The notes: generated by a model not told the origin, from the sequence alone. Shown: positions 1-8,682, counted from the stretch's first letter. The stretch is 64,000 bases of DNA from Zoogloea sp044344315 (GCF_044344315.1 NZ_JBIJDC010000006.1:12147-76146); one strand, 5' to 3'. Numbers and translations are program-made.

Positions 1-671
1 CTCTTGATGCGCATGCCGGTCACACCGGTCTTGTCACCCAGGACTTCATCCAGGGTGGAGTCCAGTTCCAGCACGATCTTGCCGGCGGCAACTTTCTCCA
101 TGACCTTGTCGATCAGGATGCGCTCGGCCTTGAACTTGTCGCGGCGATGCACCAGCGTCACCTTGCTGGCAATGTTGGCCAGGTACAGGGCTTCTTCGAC
201 GGCGGTGTTGCCACCGCCGATCACGGACACTTCCTGGTTGCGGTAGAAGAAGCCGTCGCAGGTGGCACAGGCAGACACCCCCTTGCCGGAGAAGGCTTCT
301 TCGGAGGGCAGGCCGAGGTACTGGGCGCTGGCGCCGGTGGCGATGATCAGGGCATCGCAGGTGTACTCGCCCGCATCGCCCACCAGGCGGATCGGCTTTT
401 CTGCCAGGTGCGTGGTGTGAATGTGGTCGAAGATCATTTCGGTGTTGAAGCGCAGGGCGTGCTTTTCAAAGCGCGCCATCAGTTCAGGGCCTTGCACACC
501 GTCCGCATCGGCGGGCCAGTTGTCCACTTCGGTGGTGGTCATCAGTTGGCCGCCCTGGGCGATGCCGGTGATGAGCACGGGGTTCAGGTTGGCGCGGGCG
601 GCGTAAACGGCGGCGCTATAGCCGGCGGGGCCGGAACCGAGGATCAGCAGCTTGATGTGACGAGTGGCCAT
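1..671 (-). CDS. trxB: Thioredoxin reductase TrxB (3' end cut by window edge)
   Basis: This gene encodes the NADPH-dependent FAD flavoprotein that reduces thioredoxin in the cytoplasm. About 223 codons from the ATG at 671 are present and the C-terminus lies outside the window. The N-terminus carries the FAD dinucleotide fold (ILGSGPAGYSAAVYAAR, about residues 9-25). The redox-active CATC disulfide motif follows at about 136-139, then the NADPH-binding segment VIGGGNTAVEEALYLA. Order and spacing match the low-molecular-weight TrxB family. It is transcribed divergently from the Crp-type regulator. A TATAAT-like -10 on the minus strand at 716-711 sits about 40 bases before the start, without a convincing -35. 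Confidence 0.96.
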   Translation of the reverse strand, partial: MATRHIKLLILGSGPAGYSAAVYAARANLNPVLITGIAQGGQLMTTTEVDNWPADADGVQGPELMARFEKHALRFNTEMIFDHIHTTHLAEKPIRLVGDAGEYTCDALIIATGASAQYLGLPSEEAFSGKGVSACATCDGFFYRNQEVSVIGGGNTAVEEALYLANIASKVTLVHRRDKFKAERILIDKVMEKVAAGKIVLELDSTLDEVLGDKTGVTGMRIK

Positions 672-825
672 CTTGGTGGGTCTTTCGAGTGTCTGGAGCA
701 AGGGAGACAGATTATAAGGCGCTCCGTTCCCCGGGGGCAGCCCGACCCCCGGGAAGGGGTTGATTCCGGTGCGCCGGCCCGAGGCGGGATGTGCCCATGT
801 CCTTAGATGCACCTCAAGTTTGATT

Positions 826-831
826 TATACT
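826..831 (+). promoter_or_regulatory. Candidate -10 element of the Crp-type regulator gene
   Basis: TATACT lies 75 bases upstream of the regulator ATG at 906. No good -35 is visible at the usual spacing, so this is a weak call. The ribosome binding site AGGAG lies at about 893-898. Confidence 0.3.
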
Positions 832-905
832 TTGCCGTTGTGTGTGCATGACGGCGAGTTTGCGCCGCCTGCCAATTAATTTGCATCCTGCTTAGGAGAG
901 GCCTT

Positions 906-1577
906 ATGACCGTTACCAGCTCCGTGTCCACGATTGCCCTGCGGACCTTCCCGATCTTTCAGGGCCTGGGCGATGACCGGCTGGCGGCCGTTGCACGTTG
1001 CGCGATGATGAGGCGGGTTCCCCGGGGTTCCGCAGTGGTTCATGAGGGCGACCGTACGGATTTTGTCTACTTCGTGCTGACAGGCAATCTGAAGGTCATG
1101 GTCAGCGACGAAGATGGCCGTGAAGTCATCCTGACCATTCTTGGTCAGGGCGAGATGTTTGGTGAAATGGGTGTTCTGGACGATAGCCCCCGCTCTGCTT
1201 CCGTGGTGGCCGTGTCCCCGTCCGATCTGGTGACCATCTCCAAGACCGATTTCAAGCGCCTCATGCAGGAGAACTTCGAGCTCTCCTGGCATGTGATGTG
1301 CAACCTCACCCGCCGCCTGCGCGATGCTGACCGCAAGATCGAAAGCCTTGCACTGATGGATGTTTACGGTCGGGTGGCACGCCTGCTTCTTGAGATGTCC
1401 GAAGAAGTGGACGGCCTGAAGATGGTGAAGAAGAAAATCTCCAAGCAGGACATCGCCAAGATGATTGGCGCCTCCCGCGAGATGGTCAGCCGGGTGATGA
1501 AGGATCTGGGCCTGCGCGGCCTGATCGAGGAAACCGACGGCGGCGTGATCCTGCGCGAAAAGATCTACGACTTGTGA
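906..1577 (+). CDS. Crp/Fnr-family transcriptional regulator (Crp-type, no Fe-S cysteines)
   Basis: This 223-residue protein has the two-domain Crp layout: a cyclic-nucleotide-binding beta-roll (about 17-130), a dimerisation helix, then a winged helix-turn-helix (about 165-215). FGE at 85-87 and RSA at 96-98 occupy the positions that contact the phosphate and ribose of cAMP in Crp, so a cyclic nucleotide ligand is plausible. The recognition helix reads SREMVSR (190-196), giving the Arg-Glu-x3-Arg pattern that reads GTGA half-sites. No N-terminal cysteine cluster is present, so it is not Fnr. A perfect-stem terminator follows, so it is probably monocistronic. Whether it binds cAMP or c-di-GMP cannot be told from sequence. 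Confidence 0.9.
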   Translation: MTVTSSVSTIALRTFPIFQGLGDDRLAAVARCAMMRRVPRGSAVVHEGDRTDFVYFVLTGNLKVMVSDEDGREVILTILGQGEMFGEMGVLDDSPRSASVVAVSPSDLVTISKTDFKRLMQENFELSWHVMCNLTRRLRDADRKIESLALMDVYGRVARLLLEMSEEVDGLKMVKKKISKQDIAKMIGASREMVSRVMKDLGLRGLIEETDGGVILREKIYDL

Positions 1578-1651
1578 ATGGTCCGGAAATCCTTCCTTAC
1601 CCATTCGGAACCCGGTGAGGAAGGGATGACCAGAGACCCTGGTTTATAATC

Positions 1652-1678
1652 AAAGCGCGGCGCCTTGCCGCGCTTTTG
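1652..1678 (+). terminator. Intrinsic terminator of the Crp-type regulator
   Basis: A perfect 10-bp stem, AAAGCGCGGC (1652-1661) with GCCGCGCTTT (1667-1676), encloses the 5-base loop GCCTT and runs into TTT. It ends the regulator transcript. It also argues against an ftsK start at the TTG at 1665, which lies inside the hairpin. Confidence 0.85.
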
Positions 1679-1715
1679 CATTTCAGGCTCCATCCGTATC
1701 CGGCACCACCCATCC

Positions 1716-4010
1716 ATGCTCAATCGTCCCTCCACCCGACCGCTCCCCCTTCCGGAAAAAATCGCCAGCCTGCTGCAGGAGGCGCGCTGGATGCTGCTCG
1801 GCGTGCTGGCCCTTTATGTGGCCATGATCCTGTTTGGCTACTCCAAAGCCGATCCGGGCTGGTCTCACGCTGTGCAGGTGGAGCATGTGAGCAATCCGGG
1901 GGGACGCTTTGGCGCCTGGTTGTCGGATCTGCTCCTCTATCTCTTCGGCCTGTCGGCTTGGTGGTGGGTGATCTTTCTCGGACTCGGTCTGGCCATCGGA
2001 TTCCGCCGTCTGCAACTGGCCTTCGGGGCAGACCGGCGTTCCTTCCTGGTGGTGGTCATCGGCTTCCTGGTGGTGCTGCTGGCCAGCAGTGGCCTGGAGG
2101 CGATGCGGTTCTATTCCATGAAAGCCAGCCTGCCGATGGAGCCAGGCGGGGTGATTGGCATTGAGCTTGGCAATCTGGTGCTGCAGTACCTGGGCTTTAC
2201 CGGCGGAACCCTGCTGCTGCTGGCTCTGATCGCCGGTGGGCTCAGCCTCTTCTCCGGTGTCAGTTGGCTCGAGGCCTCCGAGGCCCTTGGCGCCGGCCTG
2301 GAGAAAGTCTGGCTGTTTGCCACTCAGGGCGTCCAGACCTGGGAAGACCGCCGCGTCGGTCGTGAGGTGGCCCAGAAGCGTGAGGCCGTGGTCGAGACCA
2401 AGCGCAAGAAGGAGGAGGTTGCTCCGCCGCCGCCGGTGCGCATCGAGCCGGCCATCGTTGAGGTTGAGAAATCTGTGCGGGTCGAGAAGGAGCGTCAGAC
2501 CCCCTTGTTCACCGAGCTGCCCGGCGGTGCCTTGCCGCCCCTCGCCTTGCTCGACGAGCCTGCCCACGACGTGGAGCCGCCCTCCGCTGAGGTGCTCGAG
2601 TTCACCTCCCGCCTCATCGAACGCAAACTGGCCGACTTCGGCGTCGAAGTGAAGGTGCTCGCCGCCTATCCGGGGCCGGTCATCACCCGCTTCGAGATCG
2701 AACCGGCGGTGGGCGTCAAAGGCAGCCAGGTGATGAACCTGGTCAAGGATCTGGCCCGGGCCCTGTCGGTGGTGAGCATCCGCGTGGTCGAGACGGTGCC
2801 CGGCAAGACCTGCATGGCCCTGGAGCTGCCCAACCCCAAGCGTCAGACGGTGCGCCTGTCCGAGATCCTCGGCTCCAAGGCCTACCACGACATGCACTCG
2901 CCGCTCACCGTGGCCCTGGGCAAGGACATCGGCGGTCAGCCGGTGGTGGCCGACATCGCCAAGACGCCTCACCTGCTGGTGGCCGGTACCACCGGCTCGG
3001 GCAAGTCGGTGGGCATCAATGCGATGATCCTGTCGCTGCTCTACAAGTCCGAACCCGAAGACGTGCGCCTGATCCTCGTCGATCCGAAGATGCTGGAACT
3101 GTCCATCTACGAGGGCATTCCGCACCTGCTGGCGCCGGTGGTGACCGACATGAAGCACGCCGCCAACGCGCTCAACTGGTGCGTGGCCGAGATGGAGAAG
3201 CGCTACAAGCTGATGTCGGCCCTGGGCGTGCGCAACCTGGCCGGCTACAACAAGGCCGTGGCGGAGGCGGCGAAGGTCGGTTCGCCCCTCAAGAACCCGT
3301 TCTCCATCACCCCCGACAACCCAGAGCCCCTCGACAAGCTGCCCTACATCGTCGTCATCATCGACGAGCTGGCCGACCTGATGATGGTGGTGGGCAAGAA
3401 GATCGAGGAACTGATTGCGCGCCTGGCCCAGAAGGCCCGGGCGGCCGGCATCCACCTCATCCTGGCCACCCAGCGCCCCAGCGTGGACGTGATCACCGGC
3501 TTGATCAAGGCCAACATCCCGACCCGCATGGCCTTCCAGGTGTCCAGCAAGATCGACTCCCGCACCATCCTCGACCAGATGGGGGCCGAGGCGCTGCTGG
3601 GCATGGGTGACATGCTTTACCTGGCGCCAGGCACCGGCCTGCCCATTCGCGTCCATGGCGCCTTCGTGGCTGACAACGAAGTGCACCGGGTGGTCGAACA
3701 CCTCAAGGCGCTGGGCGAGCCGGACTACATTGAAGGCATCCTCGCGCCCTCGGAGGAGGAGGGCGGTGACCTGCTGGGCGGCGGCGAAGGTGGTGGTGAG
3801 GGCAGCGAGGCCGATCCCCTCTATGATCAGGCCGTGGAGATTGTCCTGAAGACCCGCCGGCCGTCGATCTCGCTGGTGCAGCGGCACCTGCGCATCGGCT
3901 ATAACCGGGCCGCGCGCTTGATCGAACAGATGGAACGCTCGGGCCTGATTTCGGCCATGGGCAGTAACGGCAACCGGGAGGTGGTGACACCGCCCCGCGA
4001 AGGAGAATGA
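1716..4010 (+). CDS. ftsK: DNA translocase FtsK
   Basis: FtsK is the septum-anchored hexameric ATPase that pumps chromosome termini apart and activates XerCD recombination at dif. The 764-residue product starts with four membrane segments (about 24-41, 69-94, 109-124 and 160-180). An acidic and charged linker follows, then the RecA-like motor with Walker A GTTGSGKS (about 424-431) and Walker B (VVIIDELADLMM). The C-terminal gamma winged helix (about 700-760) reads KOPS sequences. The ATG at 1716 was chosen because an in-frame TTG at 1665 lies within the preceding terminator. The linker is short compared with the roughly 1,300-residue E. coli protein, as in many betaproteobacteria. lolA follows without a gap. 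Confidence 0.95.
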   Translation: MLNRPSTRPLPLPEKIASLLQEARWMLLGVLALYVAMILFGYSKADPGWSHAVQVEHVSNPGGRFGAWLSDLLLYLFGLSAWWWVIFLGLGLAIGFRRLQLAFGADRRSFLVVVIGFLVVLLASSGLEAMRFYSMKASLPMEPGGVIGIELGNLVLQYLGFTGGTLLLLALIAGGLSLFSGVSWLEASEALGAGLEKVWLFATQGVQTWEDRRVGREVAQKREAVVETKRKKEEVAPPPPVRIEPAIVEVEKSVRVEKERQTPLFTELPGGALPPLALLDEPAHDVEPPSAEVLEFTSRLIERKLADFGVEVKVLAAYPGPVITRFEIEPAVGVKGSQVMNLVKDLARALSVVSIRVVETVPGKTCMALELPNPKRQTVRLSEILGSKAYHDMHSPLTVALGKDIGGQPVVADIAKTPHLLVAGTTGSGKSVGINAMILSLLYKSEPEDVRLILVDPKMLELSIYEGIPHLLAPVVTDMKHAANALNWCVAEMEKRYKLMSALGVRNLAGYNKAVAEAAKVGSPLKNPFSITPDNPEPLDKLPYIVVIIDELADLMMVVGKKIEELIARLAQKARAAGIHLILATQRPSVDVITGLIKANIPTRMAFQVSSKIDSRTILDQMGAEALLGMGDMLYLAPGTGLPIRVHGAFVADNEVHRVVEHLKALGEPDYIEGILAPSEEEGGDLLGGGEGGGEGSEADPLYDQAVEIVLKTRRPSISLVQRHLRIGYNRAARLIEQMERSGLISAMGSNGNREVVTPPREGE

Positions 4011-4633
4011 TGGTTCGTACTCGCACGCTAGGTGTCCTGCTGGCTTCGCTGCTGTTCGCCGCCGGCACCGCCCATGCAGATTCCCTGGCCCAGCTCAAGC
4101 AGTTCATGGACGGCACCCGCTCGGCGCGAGGAAGCTTCTCCCAGCAAGTGTTCTCCAAGTCGGGACGCAAGCCCCAGCAGGCCAGCGGTACGTTTGCCTT
4201 CTCGCGGCCGGGCAAGTTCCGCTGGACCTACGAGAAGCCCTACGCCCAGTTGCTGGTGGGGGATGGCACCAAGCTGTGGGCCTGGGACCAGGAGCTCAAC
4301 CAGGTCACCACCAAGAAGCTGGGCCAAGCCCTGGGCAGCACGCCGGCGGCGATCCTCGCCGGCGACAACTCCTTAGAAAAGAACTTCACCCTCCAGGACG
4401 ATGGTGCCGCTGACGGCCTGGAATGGGTCGAGGCCAGGCCCAAGGCCGACGACAGCAGCTTCGAGCGCATCCGCATGGGCTTCTCCGGTGGTCAGCTTAA
4501 GGCCATGGTGTTGCACGACAACTTCGGCCAGACCACGTCCCTGAACTTTCTGCAGATGGAGCGCAATCCGTCCCTGGATGCCGGGTTGTTCCGCTTCGTG
4601 CCACCCAAGGGCGCGGACGTGGTTGGCGACTAG
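4010..4633 (+). CDS. lolA: Outer-membrane lipoprotein carrier protein LolA
   Basis: LolA is the periplasmic chaperone that takes lipoproteins from the LolCDE transporter to the outer membrane. It has a Sec signal peptide ending near AHA-D (about residue 24) and a mature domain with the LolA hallmarks GTFAFSRPGKFRWTYEKPY and ILAGDN. At 207 residues it is the normal family length. Two adjacent ATGs (4007, 4010) are possible. The Shine-Dalgarno AAGGAG at 4000-4005 is better spaced for 4010, which overlaps the ftsK stop by one base. The ftsK-lolA-rarA order is common in Gram-negative bacteria. Confidence 0.95.
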   Translation: MVRTRTLGVLLASLLFAAGTAHADSLAQLKQFMDGTRSARGSFSQQVFSKSGRKPQQASGTFAFSRPGKFRWTYEKPYAQLLVGDGTKLWAWDQELNQVTTKKLGQALGSTPAAILAGDNSLEKNFTLQDDGAADGLEWVEARPKADDSSFERIRMGFSGGQLKAMVLHDNFGQTTSLNFLQMERNPSLDAGLFRFVPPKGADVVGD

Positions 4634-4645
4634 CCGGCAAAGCCC

Positions 4646-6016
4646 ATGGCTGACCTGTTCGATACGCTTGATCCGCCGCGCCAACCCCTGGCGGAGGCGA
4701 TGCGGCCGCAGACCATTGCCGACGTGATCGGCCAAAAGCATCTGCTCGGCCCGGGCAAGCCCCTGGCCCTGGCCTTCCAGTCCGGCAAACTGCACTCCAT
4801 GATTCTGTGGGGGCCGCCGGGGGTGGGCAAGACCACCCTGGCCCGCCTGATGGCGCGTGCCTTCGATGCGGAGTTTGCCTCCCTCTCCGCCGTGTTTTCC
4901 GGCGTCAAGGACATCCGCGAGGCCATTGCCCGCGCCGAGGCCGAGCGCAGCCGCGGGCGTCACACCATCCTCTTCGTGGATGAGGTGCATCGCTTCAACA
5001 AGGCCCAGCAGGACGCCTTTCTGCCCTACGTGGAGCAGGGCCTGGTCACCCTGATCGGCGCCACCACCGAGAATCCGTCCTTCGAGGTGAACTCGGCCCT
5101 GCTGTCCCGGGCGGCGGTGTATGTGCTGGAGTCCCTCAGCCAGGCGGAGCTAAGCGAGCTGTTCGAGCGTGCGCGGCATGTGGCTTGTCCAGACTTGGGT
5201 TTCGAGGACGATGCCCGTGATCGCCTGACCGGCTTTGCCGATGGCGATGCCCGGCGCCTGCTCAATCTGGTGGAACAGGTGACCACGGCGGCCACCACGG
5301 CCGGGCTTAATCCGGTGACGCCAGCCTTCATCGACGAAGCCCTGTCACGCAACCTGAGGCGTTTCGACAAGGGCGGCGAGGCCTTTTACGACCAGATCTC
5401 GGCGCTCCACAAGTCCATCCGCGGTTCGGACCCGGATGCTGCTCTTTATTGGTTGTGCCGCATGCTCGACGGTGGAGCTGAGCCTCTGTACATGGGGCGG
5501 AGGCTGGTGCGCATGGCCATCGAGGATATCGGCCTGGCTGACCCCCGTGCATTGGAAATCTGCCTCAACGCCTGTGCCACCTTCGAGCGTCTCGGCTCAC
5601 CGGAAGGCGAGCTGGCGCTGGCCCAGGCGGCGGTCTTCCTGGCCTGCGCGGCCAAATCGAACGCGGTTTACAAGGCGTATAATGCAGCGCGTCAATTCGT
5701 GAAGCAGGACGTATCCCGGCAAGTGCCGATTCACCTGCGCAACGCGCCCACAAAGCTGATGAAGGAGCTGGGCTACGGCAAGGCCTACCGCTATGCCCAT
5801 GACGAGCCCGATGGCTACGCCGCTGGCGAAACCTATCTGCCGGATGGCATGGAAAGGCCAGACTGGTACCAGCCCGTCGGTCGGGGCCTTGAGGCCAGGA
5901 TTGCAGAGAAACTTGAGCGGCTGCGGGCTCTCGACCGGGAATACCACGAAGGCGAGAGCCGGCAGTCCGGCGGGAAGTTCAGTGCTGCTCGTGGGGGAGG
6001 GGATGGGCCGCAATGA
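4646..6016 (+). CDS. rarA: Replication-associated recombination protein A (RarA/MgsA)
   Basis: RarA is an AAA+ ATPase related to clamp-loader subunits that acts at stalled replication forks. The 456-residue product carries Walker A GPPGVGKT (56-63), Walker B with LFVDEVHRFNKAQQD (about 109-123), sensor 1 GATTENPSF and the conserved C-terminal tetramerisation part. It begins 12 bases after the lolA stop with no clear Shine-Dalgarno, suggesting translational coupling. Its last 38 bases overlap, in the opposite orientation, the end of a small unknown gene. Confidence 0.95.
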   Translation: MADLFDTLDPPRQPLAEAMRPQTIADVIGQKHLLGPGKPLALAFQSGKLHSMILWGPPGVGKTTLARLMARAFDAEFASLSAVFSGVKDIREAIARAEAERSRGRHTILFVDEVHRFNKAQQDAFLPYVEQGLVTLIGATTENPSFEVNSALLSRAAVYVLESLSQAELSELFERARHVACPDLGFEDDARDRLTGFADGDARRLLNLVEQVTTAATTAGLNPVTPAFIDEALSRNLRRFDKGGEAFYDQISALHKSIRGSDPDAALYWLCRMLDGGAEPLYMGRRLVRMAIEDIGLADPRALEICLNACATFERLGSPEGELALAQAAVFLACAAKSNAVYKAYNAARQFVKQDVSRQVPIHLRNAPTKLMKELGYGKAYRYAHDEPDGYAAGETYLPDGMERPDWYQPVGRGLEARIAEKLERLRALDREYHEGESRQSGGKFSAARGGGDGPQ

Positions 6017-6251
6017 AGCGGGCGCAGGCGTCACGGAAACGCTTGGCCTTGGCCCGATCGCCGCGCTCTTCGGCGGCATCCACCAGATCAAGCATGAACT
6101 GGGTCAGCATCAAGGTGCCTTCGCGGGTCTGGACAAGCCCGCAGGCGATCTGGGCTGCCGCGGCATCAGGGATGTCATGGTGCTCGGCAATGATGGCGAC
6201 GTCTTCGTCGGTCAGGTCGCAGTAATCCAGGCAGTCACGGATGGACAACAT
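5979..6251 (-). CDS. Small conserved hypothetical protein, function unknown
   Basis: This 90-residue acidic, mostly helical protein begins MLSIRDCLDYCDLTDEDV and ends in a His-rich tail. The start at 6251 is supported by a good Shine-Dalgarno (AAGGAG, about eight bases upstream). The next upstream in-frame codons lack one. There is no signal peptide, membrane segment or recognised domain; two cysteines lie near the N-terminus. It is convergent with rarA and overlaps its 3' end by 38 bases. I do not recognise a function. Confidence 0.75.
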   Translation of the reverse strand: MLSIRDCLDYCDLTDEDVAIIAEHHDIPDAAAAQIACGLVQTREGTLMLTQFMLDLVDAAEERGDRAKAKRFRDACARFIAAHPLPHEQH

Positions 6252-6511
6252 CGGGGTCTCCTTCGGTGGTCGCATTGGAATGGCGCATCTGATGAGCGCC
6301 TCTTTACAATTGTGACCTGTGAGTGTGTGAAATCAAGAAAAGTTTCCGCCTTTTGGTGCTATTAACTTCTTGATTTCTATTGTTTCTGATATGCCATGCG
6401 CAGGACGCATGCTGCAATGCAATATAACCGAAAAGCGGTGGTCGCGCATTAGCAATTTCCGGACCGCTGCCGTTTCGATAAGCTAATTTTCTGATTTGAA
6501 TAGGGATTGTC

Positions 6512-7798
6512 ATGCTTGATGTGCAACTGCTGCGTACCCGTCTGGACTTTGTTGCGGAGCGGCTGGCGACGCGGGGAATGAGCCTCGATGTGGCGGCCTT
6601 TCAGGCTCTCGAGGACGAGCGCAAATCCCGTCAGACCCGTACCCAGGAGCTCCAGTCCCGACGCAATACCCTGTCCAAACAGGTCGGGCAGCTCAAGGGC
6701 AAGGGTGAAGATGCATCGGCCGTCCTGGCCGAGGTTGCCGGCATTGGCGATGAGCTCAAGGCCAACGAGGTGGCGCTGGCAGAGCTGCTGGAGCGCTTCA
6801 ACGCCTTTGTGGCTGGCCTGCCCAACCTGCCCCACGACAGCGTTCCCGTCGGCAAGTCGGAAACCGACAACGTTGAAGTCAGCCGCTGGGGCAGTGTGCC
6901 CAGCTTCGACTTCGAAGTGCGTGACCACGTGGACATCGGCACCCGCCTGGGCGGGCTGGACTTCGAGACCGCGGTCAAGATCTCCGGCGCCCGCTTCACC
7001 CTGATGAAGGGCGGGCTGGCCCGCCTGCACCGGGCCCTTGCCCAGTTCATGCTCGACACCCACACCGCCGAACACGGCTACACCGAGCTCTATGCGCCTT
7101 ATCTGGTCAACGCCGAGAGCATGTACGGCACCGGCCAGTTGCCCAAGTTCGAGGAAGACCTCTTCGCCGTGCCCAAGGCCGATGGCAGCAAGTTTTACCT
7201 GATCCCCACCGCCGAGGTGCCCGTCACCAACATCGTCCGTGACGAGATCGTGCCGGCCGAATCCCTGCCGATGAAGTTCGTCTGCCATACCCCGTGCTTC
7301 CGTTCCGAAGCCGGTAGCTATGGCCGTGACACCCGCGGCATGATCCGCCAGCACCAGTTTGACAAGGTCGAGCTCGTCCGCATCGAGCGCCCCGAGAACG
7401 CCTGGGATGCCCTGGAAGAACTCACCGGCCACGCCGAGGCCATCCTGCAGAAGCTGGAACTGCCGTATCGCAAGATCGTGTTGTGCTCCGGTGACATGGG
7501 CTTCGGTGCTGCCAAAACCTACGACCTGGAAGTCTGGCTGCCGGCCCAGAACACCTACCGGGAGATCTCCTCCTGCTCGTGCTTCGAGAGCTTCCAGGCC
7601 CGCCGCATGCAGGCCCGTTTCAAGAACGCCCAAGGCAAGAACGAATCCCTCGCCACCCTCAATGGCTCCGGCCTTGCGGTGGGGCGGACCCTGGTGGCGG
7701 TGCTCGAGAATTATCAGCAGGCTGACGGCTCGGTGCGCGTACCTGCCGTGCTGCAGCCCTATATGGGCGGTATCGCCGTGCTCCAGGCACCTCTGTGA
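6512..7798 (+). CDS. serS: Serine--tRNA ligase SerS
   Basis: SerS is the class II synthetase that charges tRNA-Ser. The 428-residue protein has the N-terminal antiparallel coiled-coil arm (about 1-100) that grips the long variable arm of tRNA-Ser. The catalytic core follows, with motif 2 (FRSEAG...GRDTRGMIRQHQF) and motif 3 (GSGLAVGRTLVAVLE). A weak Shine-Dalgarno (AGGGA) precedes the ATG. The 260-base region upstream holds no gene. A tRNA-Ser gene lies about 540 bases downstream, across the AhpD-like gene. Confidence 0.97.
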   Translation: MLDVQLLRTRLDFVAERLATRGMSLDVAAFQALEDERKSRQTRTQELQSRRNTLSKQVGQLKGKGEDASAVLAEVAGIGDELKANEVALAELLERFNAFVAGLPNLPHDSVPVGKSETDNVEVSRWGSVPSFDFEVRDHVDIGTRLGGLDFETAVKISGARFTLMKGGLARLHRALAQFMLDTHTAEHGYTELYAPYLVNAESMYGTGQLPKFEEDLFAVPKADGSKFYLIPTAEVPVTNIVRDEIVPAESLPMKFVCHTPCFRSEAGSYGRDTRGMIRQHQFDKVELVRIERPENAWDALEELTGHAEAILQKLELPYRKIVLCSGDMGFGAAKTYDLEVWLPAQNTYREISSCSCFESFQARRMQARFKNAQGKNESLATLNGSGLAVGRTLVAVLENYQQADGSVRVPAVLQPYMGGIAVLQAPL

Positions 7799-7806
7799 TG
7801 TAACGC

Positions 7807-7837
7807 GGGAGCCGGGGCAGGCGCTGTCCCGGTTCTC
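7807..7837 (+). terminator. Probable serS terminator hairpin
   Basis: A 13-pair stem including several G-U pairs (7807-7819 with 7825-7837) closes a 5-base loop just after the serS stop. The following sequence is A/T-rich but has no clean T-run, so termination may be partial. Confidence 0.45.
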
Positions 7838-7890
7838 AATCCATCAGATTTTATGTATATTAGAAAGCTCTAATTTATTTCGGAGCTTTC
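7833..7890 (+). promoter_or_regulatory. Candidate promoter with operator palindrome and leader hairpin for the AhpD-like gene
   Basis: TTCTCA (7833-7838), a 17-base spacer and TATATT (7856-7861) form a plausible sigma-70 promoter. The palindrome ATTAGA-AAGC-TCTAAT (7859-7874) overlaps the -10 and looks like a repressor operator. A second inverted repeat, GAAAGCTC (7863-7870) with GAGCTTTC (7883-7890), could fold in the transcript and covers the GGAG ribosome binding site (7882-7885). Confidence 0.45.
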
Positions 7891-7893
7891 ACC

Positions 7894-8259
7894 ATGAGCA
7901 GCAAGTCCTTCGTCCAGATCACCGGAGACCTCAACAAGGGGCTCAAGGCCCTGCATGCCGAGATTCCCGAAACCATGAAGGGCTTCTCCAGCATGGCCAA
8001 GGAGGCGATGAAGGAGGGTTCCCTGTCCGCTCTGCACAAGGAGCTCATCGCCCTTGCCATTGGTGTCTCTGCGCGCTGTGATGGTTGCATCGGCTTCCAC
8101 GTCAAGGCCCTGATCCGTCTTGGTGTCACCCGCGAGCAGCTCATGGAAACCCTGGGGATCTGCACCTACATGGGCGGCGGCCCCAGCCTCATGTATGCCG
8201 CCGAAGCGGTGCGTGCCTACGACGAGTTTACTGCCGGTGTAGCCAAGCCCGCCGAATGA
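7894..8259 (+). CDS. Carboxymuconolactone decarboxylase / AhpD-like protein
   Basis: This 121-residue cytoplasmic protein of the CMD/AhpD fold carries E50-x11-C62-x2-C65-x3-H69, the redox-relay signature of alkylhydroperoxidase AhpD. It is therefore more likely a thiol-based peroxidase-type protein than a true gamma-carboxymuconolactone decarboxylase, which lacks the CxxC. It is a single gene with its own promoter and a palindromic operator candidate, and no catabolic genes are nearby. The substrate is unknown. Confidence 0.88.
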   Translation: MSSKSFVQITGDLNKGLKALHAEIPETMKGFSSMAKEAMKEGSLSALHKELIALAIGVSARCDGCIGFHVKALIRLGVTREQLMETLGICTYMGGGPSLMYAAEAVRAYDEFTAGVAKPAE

Positions 8260-8288
8260 CTGGCATTTCCCGGGAATTGATATATAAT
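8260..8288 (+). promoter_or_regulatory. Promoter of tRNA-Ser
   Basis: CTGGCA (8260-8265) and a perfect TATAAT (8283-8288) are separated by exactly 17 bases. A GC-rich stretch, CGCGGGC, follows directly and is typical of stable-RNA discriminator regions. The tRNA begins about 46 bases after the -10. Confidence 0.65.
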
Positions 8289-8334
8289 CGCGGGCTTCGA
8301 TCAGCCGACAGCGTCTGCTGAAAGCCAGGCACCA

Positions 8335-8424
8335 GGAGAGGTGGCAGAGTGGTCGAATGCGCCGGACTCGAAATCCGGTATACGGTTCTCCGTATCGAGG
8401 GTTCGAATCCCTCCTTCTCCGCCA
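8335..8424 (+). tRNA. tRNA-Ser (anticodon CGA)
   Basis: This 90-nt class II tRNA has an acceptor stem GGAGAGG pairing with CTTCTCC, plus encoded GCCA. The anticodon loop CTCGAAA is closed by CCGGA/TCCGG, with anticodon CGA at 8369-8371. It has the long variable arm (TACGGTTCTCCGTA) expected of serine tRNAs and a T-arm GAGGG-TTCGAAT-CCCTC. It reads UCG codons. Confidence 0.97.
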
Positions 8425-8428
8425 GTTG

Positions 8429-8459
8429 AAAAAGCCCTTGAGAAATCAAGGGCTTTTTT
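8429..8459 (+). terminator. Intrinsic terminator after tRNA-Ser
   Basis: The stem AAAAAGCCCTTGA / TCAAGGGCTTTTTT with a GAAA tetraloop ends in a T-run five bases after the tRNA CCA end. Confidence 0.9.
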
Positions 8460-8639
8460 GCATTTAGCTGACCTTTCTCAGTGTGGCGTGTCAGCCAGCA
8501 CGGCGGAGCCTGTGGGGGGCGAATGAATTCGGCCCCACGGGCTCTCCGGTCGGCATCCTCGCCTCCGGAAAACCCGTTCCGCTTCAACCGGCTTGCCGAT
8601 CCGTCTCCTGCTCACGCAGCACATTATCCGATATTTTCA

Positions 8640-8654
8640 TTCGGAATATCCGAA
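8640..8654 (+). promoter_or_regulatory. Upstream operator palindrome of the Psp-flotillin operon
   Basis: TTCGGA-ATA-TCCGAA is a perfect 6-bp inverted repeat with a 3-base spacer that abuts the -35 element at 8655. A second, different palindrome covers the -10. Confidence 0.45.
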
Positions 8655-8682
8655 TTGACTTCCGTGTTCGTTTGAATACAAT
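8655..8682 (+). promoter_or_regulatory. Sigma-70 promoter of the Psp-flotillin operon
   Basis: TTGACT (8655-8660) and TACAAT (8677-8682), each 5 of 6 to consensus with a 16-base spacer, make one of the best-looking promoters in the window. The predicted transcript starts at about 8689, leaving a very short leader before the first gene. Confidence 0.7.

Noticed and set aside
1665..1715. Upstream TTG start for ftsK
   Set aside because: It falls inside the loop and stem of the perfect terminator hairpin, and the added 17 residues are unlike FtsK N-termini.
1683..3887. A 734-codon minus-strand frame under ftsK
   Set aside because: Antisense to an intact FtsK; no start signals or recognisable motifs.
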